From positions 1 to 64,000 of the IMG/VR virus record IMGVR_UViG_3300003177_000005: 64,000 nt of DNA. One strand, given 5' to 3'. The stretch's first letter is position 1, and each line of letters begins with the position of its first letter. This document shows, piece after piece, positions 27,387 through 36,056 of the stretch. This stretch comes from a virus. The notes below the pieces were generated by a model, which was not told where the DNA came from, did no database searches, and worked only from the letters and a program-made list of their open reading frames with translations. A program made the translations under genes and the position numbers.

Positions 27387-29051
27387 ATGAGACATAAGTT
27401 ATTTATAAATGATTTTCAAATACCTGAAAATGACCTTTATGAACTTGAAAGTATTGATTTTCAAATTACAAGAAAAAGAGACAATTGGAATAGTGAACAT
27501 CGTATAGCTGTTATAGCTAATCCTGATGATAGATTTAGTGTTTTCTATAACTATGATTTTAATAATGGTACAGTTATTTATGCCAGAGTTATTTTAAAAT
27601 ATAAAAGTATAAATGGTTCTGAACCTATACCAGATCAAGTTTTAACAACTATCGCACTAGATAAGAATTTTACAGGTTTTAAATTTTCAGATACAATTCT
27701 TATGACCCCTACTATTGAAATAGATAATATAGAAACGAATTTAGACGAACATTTAACTATTAGGACATCCGATATGAAAATTTATAGTGGTCGGGGTTTA
27801 CATAAATCAACCACTTATTTAGTAGAAGATACTAATGGGCACGTTTATTATAAAAGAGAAAGGGATGAAGAGAATTTAACGAGTATAAAAATAAAGACAA
27901 ATGAATTCCCAAAACAAAAGGCACTACTTATAAAAGTACAACATCATACTGATACAAATGCTAACAGTAATTATGGTGTTTTACCTATTTTTAGAGATAT
28001 ACATAAAACAAAAATACTAAAAGTTGAAGTAAAAGATAATACCCTTTACTCTAACAAACCAAATTGTTTTAAAGTTACTTTTAGAAAACCCAATGTAACT
28101 AAAATAGAATATCAATTATTTAAAAAAATAGCTGAAAAAGAAAGTTTAGTGGAAAATGGTAAGATAGACTTAGAAACATTAAAAACAATTAAAACCGTTT
28201 TAGACCCTTATTTACAATACAAACTAAAAGTTACAGTGACAACTGATGACGGTATGTTATATGAAAATAGTGAAGTTTATAACCCATACATCGCTAATGA
28301 TAAAATAATAAAAAGAAATAAAGATCTATATTATCAACCTTATAATTTTAAAAAAAATAGTAAGAATACTTTTGGTAGTCGTTTCTTAACACAATCAAAT
28401 ATGAATAAGTGTTTTTTACATTTAGATAAAAATAAAGGTTATTTAACTGTAGAAGAATTAAATAATGATGAAGTTGTATTTAAAAAACTTATTACGACTC
28501 TTGACATTTCTAATATGATAAATAATAGTGGTGTCAAAATAAATTATTTTGATAATAATATTTTGACAGTTTCATTTATTATTAATACTAATAATGGTTT
28601 AAAACAAAAAGTCATCGTTTTTAGGCATTGTGGTTATTTTGATAAAGAGTTTAAGAACATAACACAACTAACATCTTTTAACTTTACTCCTATAACATTA
28701 ACCAATGGTACTGTTTCAAACTTGATTAGACTAACTAATGAAAAAATATGTTTCCTGGAGAATATTGATGGTGTACTCACTGTAAGAACATTTGAACCAA
28801 AAACAAATATAATTACAAATTTTTTAGAAACAAATCTCGATAATAATATAGATGGTGAGTTGATGAGTGTTGATAACGAAAAATCATTATTTGTAAATAG
28901 AAAAGGTGAAATTTTTAAACTTGATTTTATTAATAGTACTACATCTAAACTACAAACAGTAAATGCGGATTTATTAAACACTGATAGTAATGGTGTTATT
29001 ATTGGGTTATTCGAAGTATTTGAAAATGTAAAAGGGCAGATAAACTATTAA
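27387..29051 (+). CDS. Fibre- or decoration-like beta-rich protein, paralog B (frame broken near the C-terminus)
   Basis: The 554-residue protein is paralogous to the minus-strand protein at 25202, with shared STTYL...DTNG and ENLTSIKI blocks at about residues 140-170. The rest is beta-rich. The frame ends at a TAA at 29051, but the -1 frame from 29036 continues with a sensible 56-residue sequence (ADKLLTISKDTGFVKAS...) to a stop at 29206 followed by a good SD. One missing base in the AAAAGGG run at 29030-29036 would explain it. The full product would be about 606 residues, close to paralog A. Likely an adhesion or virion-surface protein. Confidence 0.7.
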   Translation: MRHKLFINDFQIPENDLYELESIDFQITRKRDNWNSEHRIAVIANPDDRFSVFYNYDFNNGTVIYARVILKYKSINGSEPIPDQVLTTIALDKNFTGFKFSDTILMTPTIEIDNIETNLDEHLTIRTSDMKIYSGRGLHKSTTYLVEDTNGHVYYKRERDEENLTSIKIKTNEFPKQKALLIKVQHHTDTNANSNYGVLPIFRDIHKTKILKVEVKDNTLYSNKPNCFKVTFRKPNVTKIEYQLFKKIAEKESLVENGKIDLETLKTIKTVLDPYLQYKLKVTVTTDDGMLYENSEVYNPYIANDKIIKRNKDLYYQPYNFKKNSKNTFGSRFLTQSNMNKCFLHLDKNKGYLTVEELNNDEVVFKKLITTLDISNMINNSGVKINYFDNNILTVSFIINTNNGLKQKVIVFRHCGYFDKEFKNITQLTSFNFTPITLTNGTVSNLIRLTNEKICFLENIDGVLTVRTFEPKTNIITNFLETNLDNNIDGELMSVDNEKSLFVNRKGEIFKLDFINSTTSKLQTVNADLLNTDSNGVIIGLFEVFENVKGQINY

Positions 29052-29206
29052 CAATATCAAAGGATACTGGATTTGTTAAAGCTAGTAATACTTTCTTTAA
29101 TAAAAATTGTGACCAAGGGATTAATATAGTTGTATTAAATGATGGTGATCTTTTATTCATTGATAGAGAAGATGATAACGGGTTACCTACAAAGTTTATT
29201 AAATAA
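29036..29206 (+). pseudogene. C-terminal extension of paralog B in the -1 frame
   Basis: This frame reads ADKLLTISKDTGFVKASNTF and ends DNGLPTKFIK at 29206, with a plausible composition and no start codon of its own. NDGDLLFIDRED resembles a propeller blade. It is best read as the displaced C-terminus of the preceding gene. See the finding on frame breaks. Confidence 0.65.
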
Positions 29207-29216
29207 AAAAGGAGAA

Positions 29217-29546
29217 ATGATGAAGAACATTCTTTATTTTGGTTTTTTGGTTTTAGCATTTGCTTGGAGTTTTTTAGTTGATGCTGATAGTGATTTTTTA
29301 AAAGGTTTTGGATATAGTACGGTTATTATTAATACTTTAGGTCTAATATTATTATTCGGTTTGTTAATGTTCTTGGTAGAGGTATTACCAGATATACATA
29401 GACGACTTAATGGTGAAAAAACTGATGCTGAGTTAATTAAACAAGCAACATTAACTGATAAGAGTCACATAATTTATATAGGTAATTCTATAAAAGTTCT
29501 AGCATATACACTTTTAGCTATTGCCGTTTTTACAAAACTATTCTAA
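29217..29546 (+). CDS. Small membrane protein
   Basis: A protein of about 109 residues starts at MMKNILYFGF behind AAAAAAGGAG; the longer upstream frame overlaps the paralog's tail and is less likely. Three hydrophobic segments (about residues 3-20, 32-55 and 88-107) flank a charged cytoplasmic loop (PDIHRRLNGEKTDAELIKQ). Family not recognised. Its place next to fibre-like genes and upstream of a strong terminator gives no clear function. Confidence 0.65.
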   Translation: MMKNILYFGFLVLAFAWSFLVDADSDFLKGFGYSTVIINTLGLILLFGLLMFLVEVLPDIHRRLNGEKTDAELIKQATLTDKSHIIYIGNSIKVLAYTLLAIAVFTKLF

Positions 29547-29547
29547 C

Positions 29548-29580
29548 TACTTTACTACCCTAAAGTTGGGTAGTAAAGTA
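29548..29580. terminator. Bidirectional 13-bp terminator
   Basis: TACTTTACTACCC and GGGTAGTAAAGTA pair perfectly around TAAAGTT between convergent genes. Seven T follow at once on the plus strand. Confidence 0.85.
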
Positions 29581-29590
29581 AATACTTTTT

Positions 29591-30541
29591 TTAAATATCT
29601 GGATATCTTCCTACTTCATCAATTACACCTTTTATACTTAATTTAAAATGATTAGCATCAATGTATCTTTTCTTAGCATCAACGACTTGTCCAAAGAATG
29701 TTTTTCTATAGAAAGATGAAACCAATACAGTATTCAACATAGCTACAACTGTTGGTAAATGTTCAGTTGCTACTAAACTTTCCTCTACAGCATTTTGTCC
29801 AAACCAAGATCTAGAAAGTAATTCATAGAGCACAGTTCTATTTAAACTCATTAACTTTGGAGAATCGCTAAGTATTGCTACATTCTCTAACATATCATCT
29901 ATTGTTGCTGGTGTCTTTTTAATAGTATTTAAGTAGTAACTCTTAACATTAGAACTAACTTTTATCTTAAGTATCGCTAATGTTCTTTCTAAGACTTCAT
30001 TAGCCTCATATTCATTATTATCAGGATTAATATACATATTAACAATAAAGTAACATACTGCAACAGAAACACCATCTTTTTCACTTGGACTTAACCCATA
30101 CTTTCTAGAAATAGACGCTACCATCCACTCAGTATAAGCAAAAGCTGTAGCATTAAAAATTTTAATAAATTTCATAGTATCTGTCTTAGCATAATATGAG
30201 TAAATAGCTTTCACTAAAAAAAACATAAATGTTATCTTATCCTTAATCACATCATTAACATCTAAGAAATCCTCTTCTATATTATGTCTCATTAATCTTC
30301 TAACATCTAAAACTATATAATCTTCGTGTTTATACTCAATTTCAAATGGTTGGTTCATAATAGGTAATCTTTTTTCATCATCATTTTTACCAGTAATAAA
30401 AACTAATTTCATATCTGTCTTTACAAATTCATACCTCAATGTTTCTGGTTTATACATTATGAAAAACTTATTTAATTCCATATTTATTTCATCTGTCTTT
30501 TTACCCTTTAAAAAGGTTGTTTCATATGGGTTATACAACAT
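29591..30541 (-). CDS. Unknown conserved virion-region protein
   Basis: The 316-residue protein is helical in its C-terminal two thirds, with no recognisable motif. Hydrophobic stretches (KITFMFFLVKAIYSYYA) look buried rather than clearly transmembrane. Its 5' leader is almost identical over 48 nt to that of TerL (33443-33490), so the two are probably co-regulated late genes. In phiKZ the genes between TerL (gp25) and sheath (gp29) encode virion proteins, which supports a structural or assembly role by synteny. Confidence 0.6.
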   Translation of the reverse strand: MLYNPYETTFLKGKKTDEINMELNKFFIMYKPETLRYEFVKTDMKLVFITGKNDDEKRLPIMNQPFEIEYKHEDYIVLDVRRLMRHNIEEDFLDVNDVIKDKITFMFFLVKAIYSYYAKTDTMKFIKIFNATAFAYTEWMVASISRKYGLSPSEKDGVSVAVCYFIVNMYINPDNNEYEANEVLERTLAILKIKVSSNVKSYYLNTIKKTPATIDDMLENVAILSDSPKLMSLNRTVLYELLSRSWFGQNAVEESLVATEHLPTVVAMLNTVLVSSFYRKTFFGQVVDAKKRYIDANHFKLSIKGVIDEVGRYPDI

Positions 30542-30589
30542 TTTCTTTCCTTTAACTTATTGTTTTATATTCAAGTAAATAACTTTTAT
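30542..30589 (-). promoter_or_regulatory. Late-type leader/promoter repeat, copy 1
   Basis: Read on the minus strand the block has AAAAGTTATTTACTTGAA, then TATAAAACAATAAG, then TTAAAGGAAAG directly before the ATG. It matches the sequence upstream of TerL at 33443-33490 with one difference in about 48 nt. Long identity outside coding sequence suggests a shared promoter plus translation leader. Confidence 0.6.
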
Positions 30590-30635
30590 AAAAGATGATT
30601 TAATCTTTATTGAACTATTAAATAAAAGGATACTT

Positions 30636-31370
30636 ATGAAAAGTCTACTTATAGTTTTACTTTTAACATTTAATCTTTTTGGTGTAAATGTAAAAACTTA
30701 TATTCCAAAAAAGGCATATAAATATATGCCACTTGTTTTTAGTGAATCTAAAAATTACATAAAAGATTTTAATGCGGTTTATTATTTTCCAGCATTAATA
30801 GAACAGGAGAGTTGTATATCTTTAAGACATCGCCGATGTTGGGATCCAACTTCTGAACTTAAGACATATAGAGAACAAGGTGTAGGTCTTGGACAAATCA
30901 CGAGAGCGTTTAAAAGAAATGGGAGACTACGGTTTGATAGTCTACACGAATTAAAAAGGCGATATCCAAAATCTTTTATAGGGGTTAATTGGCATAATCT
31001 AAAAAGAAGACCTAAAGCTCAAATTAGAGCTATCATTTTAATGTGGAAACGAAATTATAGATTACTGAAGAGAGTTCACGGTATGACAGAATTAGATCGT
31101 ATAGCCTTTGCTGATGCTGCTTACAACGGTGGTTATGGTGGTGTGAGTAGAGACAGATCTAAATGTAAGTTAACTAAAGGATGTAATCCTAAAAAATGGT
31201 TTAGAAATGTTGAGAAGACTTGTAGTAAGTCTAAAAGAAATCTGTATGGTAATAGAAATGCCTGTGATATAAATAGAGAACATGTCTATAATGTATTAAG
31301 GTTAAGAATGAATAAGTATACTAAGTATTACTTTGACAAATATTTAAAACAGAGAGGTTGGTCTAAATGA
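30636..31370 (+). CDS. Secreted SLT-like lytic transglycosylase / endolysin
   Basis: The 244-residue basic protein has an N-terminal signal-like segment (MKSLLIVLLLTFNLFGVNV). A transglycosylase-like core follows: PALIEQESC near residue 53 with the candidate catalytic Glu, GVGLGQIT near residue 85, and FADAAYNGGYGGV near residue 165, matching SLT-family blocks. Several Cys (C60, C69 and a CSK...C cluster near 178-210) could form disulfides after export. It probably cleaves host peptidoglycan, in lysis or entry; phiKZ gp144 is a related SLT endolysin but lacks this leader. Basic C-terminal half. SD is AAAAGGA. Confidence 0.8.
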   Translation: MKSLLIVLLLTFNLFGVNVKTYIPKKAYKYMPLVFSESKNYIKDFNAVYYFPALIEQESCISLRHRRCWDPTSELKTYREQGVGLGQITRAFKRNGRLRFDSLHELKRRYPKSFIGVNWHNLKRRPKAQIRAIILMWKRNYRLLKRVHGMTELDRIAFADAAYNGGYGGVSRDRSKCKLTKGCNPKKWFRNVEKTCSKSKRNLYGNRNACDINREHVYNVLRLRMNKYTKYYFDKYLKQRGWSK

Positions 31371-31381
31371 CCAACTTCTCT
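31351..31381. terminator. Bidirectional terminator between endolysin-like gene and TerL unit
   Basis: AGAGAGGTTGGTC pairs with GACCAACTTCTCT (13 bp, one G-U) around TAAAT. It contains the plus gene's stop and abuts the end of the minus unit. Confidence 0.8.
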
Positions 31382-31382
31382 A

Positions 31383-31727
31383 TTAGTTTATGTTTTGTTC
31401 CAAAGATAATTGTTTAATTATGTTATTAATATTGATAGGGTCGATTACACTTGTATCTAAAACACTATATAACTGTTTTATTTTTACTATGATTTTATTT
31501 TTTAAAATATCATCATCCGTTACTGTTCTTAATCTATTAACCAATGTTTCAATAACAGTTAATATTTTCTTTTGCATTTCTACATATGTGTTATTATCTA
31601 ATCGTTCAGCACCTACACTATTAACTGTTGATAAGAATTTTAAAGCATCAGATGGGTTTAAACCATATACTTCTTTATTTCTACCAAACTTAATAAACCA
31701 GTAAGCTAAAAGTAATGATACGACCAC
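31383..31727 (-). CDS. Probable C-terminal part of TerL in a shifted frame
   Basis: This frame is 114 codons from a GTG at 31727 and overlaps the annotated TerL end by 22 nt. It begins VVVSLLLAYWFIKFG. Large terminases typically end their nuclease domain with a D-[AD]-x-x-x-[AS]-L-x-x-A-Y/W pattern. Joining the TerL frame at DAELA to VVSLLLAYW here would restore that pattern, and needs one extra base near 31729. I therefore read it as the displaced C-terminus of TerL rather than an independent gene. The rest is helical and charged. No SD precedes the GTG. Confidence 0.6.
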   Translation of the reverse strand: MVVSLLLAYWFIKFGRNKEVYGLNPSDALKFLSTVNSVGAERLDNNTYVEMQKKILTVIETLVNRLRTVTDDDILKNKIIVKIKQLYSVLDTSVIDPININNIIKQLSLEQNIN

Positions 31728-33442
31728 GCTAATTCAGCATCTTTTATAATAGTAGTTAGATAATTAACTGCTTCTTTTAATGTTTTAGAATAAAGGTTAT
31801 CTCTAGAAGCTCTACCTCTACCAGATGTACCATAACCAAAATGTTTCTTATATTTTAAAAGTAACCTATCATCTACCTTGTCTTTTAAGATAGCCTGCTT
31901 CTCTTCTAAGTTGAGTTTATCTAATTCATCTACTGTCCAGTTGAATAAACGCTTAAATGGATTTATACCTAATTCTGGTAAGATATCTATTAAACCATCT
32001 AATATACCAACACCTGTATTCTTTCTTTCTATTATAGCTATTAATTCAGGATAATCTATAAACCATTTAACCAACCATTTAAGAAACTTGTTTAGGTTAA
32101 CATCATTATAACTTCCAGTACATACAGTTTCACCACTATAATAATCCATAATATAAAATGCAATACCATCTTGACCAACAGCTTCAGATGTATCTAAACC
32201 TAATATACAAGGTCTACCATTTTTATATTCTTCTTTATCTTTATACCATCTAACTACAAGATTATAATCTGTAATTTCAATTTCTGGATCTTTTTCTACA
32301 TTATTATTTAATTCTTCTAATAACTCTTTAGTAAATGGTGACCTAATACTACCTAAAGACCAGATGTTTAAGAAGTCGGCTTTAGCATCATCCCCTTCAG
32401 AAATTGCCTTAGCTATTCTTTCAGCCAACCATAGATCAGAAAAACCTAACTGGTTATGGTTATACTCTAAAAGAACTATCTCGGTAGCTCTTAATAACTT
32501 ATCCTCGCTAGCTGGTTTATTTGATTTAATTAACTTCTTTAATTCTTCTGGATTTTTAGCATCCATAAATTTTTCGTTCCATCTAGTAGATGCTTTATAG
32601 ATTCTATAAGCATATTTCCCTGGTTTAGATTTTATATGTCCAGCTGTTGTTGAGAAAATAATACCATAAGGACTATTGTTAGCTTTTGCCGCATCCATAG
32701 CTGCTGTTAGTGATGCTAACATAGCTGGTATAGTAATAAAGTTATTATCTATATAAGCAAATTCATCTATATAGTCAACAGGTGCTGTAAGACCACGACC
32801 AATCTTTAATGCACCTTTTTCGTCCATCTGTGCTACATAACCATTTATAATGTTTTTTAAAGCTTTTACAGTAATATTCTCTGTATTATTAGAATCTTTT
32901 TTAGTTCTAAGTTTTAAAAATTCAGGCAACTCATCTATATTAGCTTTTGTTTTTTCTACAAGGTCGACTCTATGTGTTGTATCTTTACCAAGCATCGACA
33001 TCTTACTATTAGCCATCCAAAAACTACATAGACCACCCAGTAATTGTGTAACGGAAAATGTCTTTCCTGTTTGTCTTGGTTGTATAAGATATGTTGTAAT
33101 GTGATTAAAGAATAACCAAAACAAAGATATGTTTGCTCTATTAGCTATAAATTGTCTAGGTGTTGTACCAGCAATAGCAGGAGCTCTTGCAATTTCTCTA
33201 AAATAATACCAAGGGTTTTCTTTTATTTCTAGTGCAATTTTTAATTTAGTCCTTAAACTATTGGCATTATCAAAAGGATCAACTCCTTGTAAATCTGGGT
33301 TATGTAATGCTAATAAAAAAGTGTGGTTTTCTAAACCCATCTGTTTTAAAACAGAAGCTGTTTCTATAAATGTTTTATTATTTGTTTTATAATCTGGTAT
33401 AGCTCTTGGATATTTCTTCCAATCTTCTAAAAATAAGATCAT
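31706..33442 (-). CDS. terL: Terminase large subunit (TerL)
   Basis: The 578-residue frame has the ATPase Walker A-like QPRQTGKT near residue 122, Walker B VDYIDEFAYID near residue 217, coupling motif STTAGH near residue 262, and the RNase H-like nuclease start LGLDTSEAVGQDG near residue 415. TerL pumps DNA into the prohead and cuts the concatemer. The expected last helix of the nuclease is missing in this frame but present in the overlapping shifted frame at 31383-31727. The leader is nearly identical to that of the 29591-30541 gene. Synteny with sheath, tube and protease fits phiKZ-like genomes (gp25). Confidence 0.88.
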   Translation of the reverse strand: MILFLEDWKKYPRAIPDYKTNNKTFIETASVLKQMGLENHTFLLALHNPDLQGVDPFDNANSLRTKLKIALEIKENPWYYFREIARAPAIAGTTPRQFIANRANISLFWLFFNHITTYLIQPRQTGKTFSVTQLLGGLCSFWMANSKMSMLGKDTTHRVDLVEKTKANIDELPEFLKLRTKKDSNNTENITVKALKNIINGYVAQMDEKGALKIGRGLTAPVDYIDEFAYIDNNFITIPAMLASLTAAMDAAKANNSPYGIIFSTTAGHIKSKPGKYAYRIYKASTRWNEKFMDAKNPEELKKLIKSNKPASEDKLLRATEIVLLEYNHNQLGFSDLWLAERIAKAISEGDDAKADFLNIWSLGSIRSPFTKELLEELNNNVEKDPEIEITDYNLVVRWYKDKEEYKNGRPCILGLDTSEAVGQDGIAFYIMDYYSGETVCTGSYNDVNLNKFLKWLVKWFIDYPELIAIIERKNTGVGILDGLIDILPELGINPFKRLFNWTVDELDKLNLEEKQAILKDKVDDRLLLKYKKHFGYGTSGRGRASRDNLYSKTLKEAVNYLTTIIKDAELAWSYHYF

Positions 33443-33490
33443 TTTCTTTCCTTTAACTTATTATTTTATATTCAAGTAAATAACTTTTAT
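33443..33490 (-). promoter_or_regulatory. Late-type leader/promoter repeat, copy 2
   Basis: Same element as at 30542-30589. On the minus strand it reads AAAAGTTATTTACTTGAA, TATAAAATAATAAG and TTAAAGGAAAG before the TerL ATG. Confidence 0.6.
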
Positions 33491-33552
33491 TAATATTTTA
33501 TTTTTTATGAGTTTTGGCCAAAACTCATAAAAAATTAACATAGGAGATCAGT

Positions 33553-34263
33553 ATGGCAAGAATAAACACAACACTAATTAAGTCTAGCTTAAAATATGCT
33601 AGAGGTTTTAATGATGATAGTGGTATTTACTTTAATCTAGGTAATTCTAACAGAGATGAGTTAAAGATATATATCAAACCTTTGGTTAAGATATTAAGAG
33701 GTAGTAATGAAAAGTTACCAAAAGACTGGAGAAAAACAAAAAGTGGAAATTTAGTAACACCAATGTTTAAAGCAAGTATTTCAAAACAAGTCATTGGTGA
33801 AGATACTCCATTAAAAGATACTTTTGAAACACTGTTTATTACTATAAATGATAGTAAAAAGATTGTTTTACACCTTGGAGTTATAGAAAAGTTTAATGAA
33901 CTTAAAGACCAAGATGAAACTATTGTTGGAAGTGAAGCTAAAAAAGGTATCAAATATCGAATAGTTAATACTGATAAGCTTTTAAATACATTTTGTGAGA
34001 AAAATCTATTTGTAGTCAATGGGAAGGCTTATGTAATAACCGTAAGTGGTTCAGATGTAAAAATTTATAGTGCTGTGAGTCGAAGATGGTTAAAGAGGAT
34101 TTATAAAAATGGTAAAAGTTATTATGTAATCCCTGTATTCAATCACGGTAAACTTATTAAATTTAAGAAATATGATTTTGATGTATTAAAAAAAATATAT
34201 GAAAAATTTGATAAACCAAGTTTTTTAACTAGAATTAAAAAATTAGTTAAAAGGAATAAATAA
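33553..34263 (+). CDS. Unknown basic protein
   Basis: The 236-residue Lys-rich protein mixes beta and alpha segments. The C-terminal part (SRRWLKRIYKNGKSYYVIPVF) resembles short aromatic/basic strands in other small plus-strand proteins of this window (34269, 62366, 62913), hinting at a loose paralogous family. There is no signal peptide and no enzyme motif. SD is AGGAG 6 nt before ATG. It heads a two-gene unit ending at 34592. Confidence 0.6.
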   Translation: MARINTTLIKSSLKYARGFNDDSGIYFNLGNSNRDELKIYIKPLVKILRGSNEKLPKDWRKTKSGNLVTPMFKASISKQVIGEDTPLKDTFETLFITINDSKKIVLHLGVIEKFNELKDQDETIVGSEAKKGIKYRIVNTDKLLNTFCEKNLFVVNGKAYVITVSGSDVKIYSAVSRRWLKRIYKNGKSYYVIPVFNHGKLIKFKKYDFDVLKKIYEKFDKPSFLTRIKKLVKRNK

Positions 34264-34268
34264 TTTAA

Positions 34269-34571
34269 ATGTCAACGATGGACTGTGAAAAAAAGATATT
34301 GGACTATTGTGGTGAAAAAACAAAACCAATGTCATTTACATACTTAAACAAGAAGTATGTATTATACACTTTGGATACAAGACTAATAGTTGCCCAATGT
34401 GATAATTTAAAGCAAAAATGGTTTGTTAAATATGACAATAGTGTTTGGTTTATAAAGCTTGATGATAAAAACATTATTTTACTAAATAGGATTATAATTA
34501 AATATCGAGTTTACTATAAATGGTATAATAAGTTAAAGAGATGGGTTAAAAAAGTTTATAGGATAAGATAA
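34269..34571 (+). CDS. Unknown small basic protein
   Basis: A 100-residue basic protein lies 5 nt downstream of the previous gene. Residues about 45-65 (QKWFVKYDNSVWFIKLDD) form an aromatic beta-hairpin-like stretch, and the C-terminus is strongly basic. The start is uncertain; a second ATG at 34278 would also work. Function not recognised. Confidence 0.55.
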   Translation: MSTMDCEKKILDYCGEKTKPMSFTYLNKKYVLYTLDTRLIVAQCDNLKQKWFVKYDNSVWFIKLDDKNIILLNRIIIKYRVYYKWYNKLKRWVKKVYRIR

Positions 34572-34592
34572 GGAGTTAATCCTTATCTTATC
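34562..34592. terminator. Perfect 13-bp bidirectional terminator
   Basis: GATAAGATAAGGA and TCCTTATCTTATC pair perfectly around GTTAA. The hairpin overlaps the ends of both the plus gene (34571) and the minus gene (34583). Confidence 0.85.
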
Positions 34593-35797
34593 ACTTTGTC
34601 ATTGACCTTAAATAGAGATATATTGTTTATTATCGAAGAACTCTTTATACCTAAATTATGCTTCACCTCTTTAATCATCTTACTTTTTATTTTTTTTACA
34701 TTATCGTCTTTTATTTTACTATTTGTCCATATAAATTTAATGTTCTTTAATACATCTACTACATTATTATCTAAATCTGGTATTATACCTCTTTTTATTA
34801 ATATGTTATTATTAACTTCTATTATTTCTTTTAGGATACCATCATATCGTATTTTTTCTTTTAAGTAATTATCTGAAATCACTCTTAAATTTTTTTGTAA
34901 AAGATTAAAACGAGTCATAGGGAATATAGATTTTGTTAATTGTAAAGTTTGACTATTATATAAAACTGAATAATCACCAACCATTTGTTGTAAATTAATA
35001 AAATTCTGACGGTAGGCATTTTGAACTACACCTATTTTGTCACCATCCTCATACGAGTCAGTTATATCTGATGATGAGACTACATCACCTTTATTTTGTT
35101 CTATTTCCCTTAGTACTGATGTGTACTCTTTCATTAATGATGTTAATCTATTATATCCATCTGTTAATGCGTATAATATACCTTCTACATCACATTTATT
35201 AAATGCCTCTTTATGATGGTTATCCCCACCATTTCTCAATTTATCATTTATATAAAGTATTAAAGCATAATCATCGATAACTTCTTGCCAGTTACGAAAT
35301 TGTTTTAATTTAAAGTGCCCTGACATTTTATTTATAACTGTCTTATGAACATTTAATGGTAACTGATAATTCCCAAACCACTCACCAACTTTAGAAGAAA
35401 TAACCTTATATGCAAAAATTGAAAATAATTCTGTTTTAGCAGTATTAGTTATATGTTCTGAAAATTTCCTTTGACTATAATAAGCCATTAATCCAAATAA
35501 AACTACATTATAGACATTAGAACTAACCTTAAAATTTTTATTTACTTCTTTAAAATGATAAATATCTTCTTGTAGTTTATCTATATCTTTTATTTTCATA
35601 ATCTCGTTAAATAGAACTCTAAAATCTGTTACAGAGAACCTAGTTATAACAAGTCCTAAATATCTAGAAGATAACCACTCTATATGATCCTCATTTCTAT
35701 TAACCCAAGACATTCTAAATCGTCCTATATCTTTTAAAAGTTTTTCATCTATTTTTCTACCTATATGTTCTTCTAATAATTTAAACAATTTACACAT
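34583..35797 (-). CDS. Unknown helical protein
   Basis: The protein has about 404 residues when started at MCKLFKLLEEHIGRKID (35797), behind GGAAAGGG with good spacing; a longer frame to 35821 lacks this SD. It is mostly alpha-helical with charged segments and a short polar linker (VVSSSDITDSYEDGDK) near residue 240. No motif recognised. Minus-strand location near TerL suggests a virion or assembly protein, a weak inference. A 25-codon leader ORF with an SD lies just upstream. Confidence 0.6.
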   Translation of the reverse strand: MCKLFKLLEEHIGRKIDEKLLKDIGRFRMSWVNRNEDHIEWLSSRYLGLVITRFSVTDFRVLFNEIMKIKDIDKLQEDIYHFKEVNKNFKVSSNVYNVVLFGLMAYYSQRKFSEHITNTAKTELFSIFAYKVISSKVGEWFGNYQLPLNVHKTVINKMSGHFKLKQFRNWQEVIDDYALILYINDKLRNGGDNHHKEAFNKCDVEGILYALTDGYNRLTSLMKEYTSVLREIEQNKGDVVSSSDITDSYEDGDKIGVVQNAYRQNFINLQQMVGDYSVLYNSQTLQLTKSIFPMTRFNLLQKNLRVISDNYLKEKIRYDGILKEIIEVNNNILIKRGIIPDLDNNVVDVLKNIKFIWTNSKIKDDNVKKIKSKMIKEVKHNLGIKSSSIINNISLFKVNDKVIR

Positions 35798-35844
35798 ATA
35801 AACCCTTTCCAGTTGTATCAATCAAGATGTATTTTTTCCATTAA

Positions 35845-36003
35845 ATGAAGTCTAAACACTCTAATAACAAACAGAATTAAAAAAATATATACTAAAGGGT
35901 TTAGAATTTAATAAACTATAAAGTTTAGGCTTCATCATTTTTTTCTCCTGATGAGTACTTCCCAGATACTACCGTATTTTGGTAGTATCTGGGAAGTACT
36001 CAT
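35845..36003. repeat. Two nested large inverted repeats in a divergent intergenic region
   Basis: First, ATGAAGTCTAAAC (35845-35857) and GTTTAGGCTTCAT (35923-35935) form a 13-bp inverted repeat with one G-U. Second, a perfect 23-bp inverted repeat spans 35951-35973 and 35981-36003 around GTATTTT. The region separates divergent genes (35797 minus, 36057 plus), so a simple terminator role is not expected. Regulatory RNA, a replication origin or a packaging site are alternatives. Confidence 0.7.
35861..35938 (-). CDS. Possible 25-residue leader peptide
   Basis: On the minus strand CAGGAG is followed 6 nt later by ATGATGAAGCCTAAAC, opening a 25-codon frame that ends 63 nt before the start of the 35797 gene. 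Its start codon lies in one arm of the 13-bp inverted repeat, so translation and folding would interfere. It could be a leader peptide or a chance frame. Confidence 0.3.
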   Translation of the reverse strand: MMKPKLYSLLNSKPFSIYFFNSVCY

Positions 36004-36056
36004 AACTATTTTAAAAATATATAATTTAAATGTCAAATATAAACAAGGAGTTTTTT

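Noticed and set aside
29030-29036. Programmed -1 frameshift on AAAAGGG
   Set aside because: The heptamer does not fit X-XXY-YYZ in the zero frame and no downstream stem was seen. A missing base is the simpler reading.
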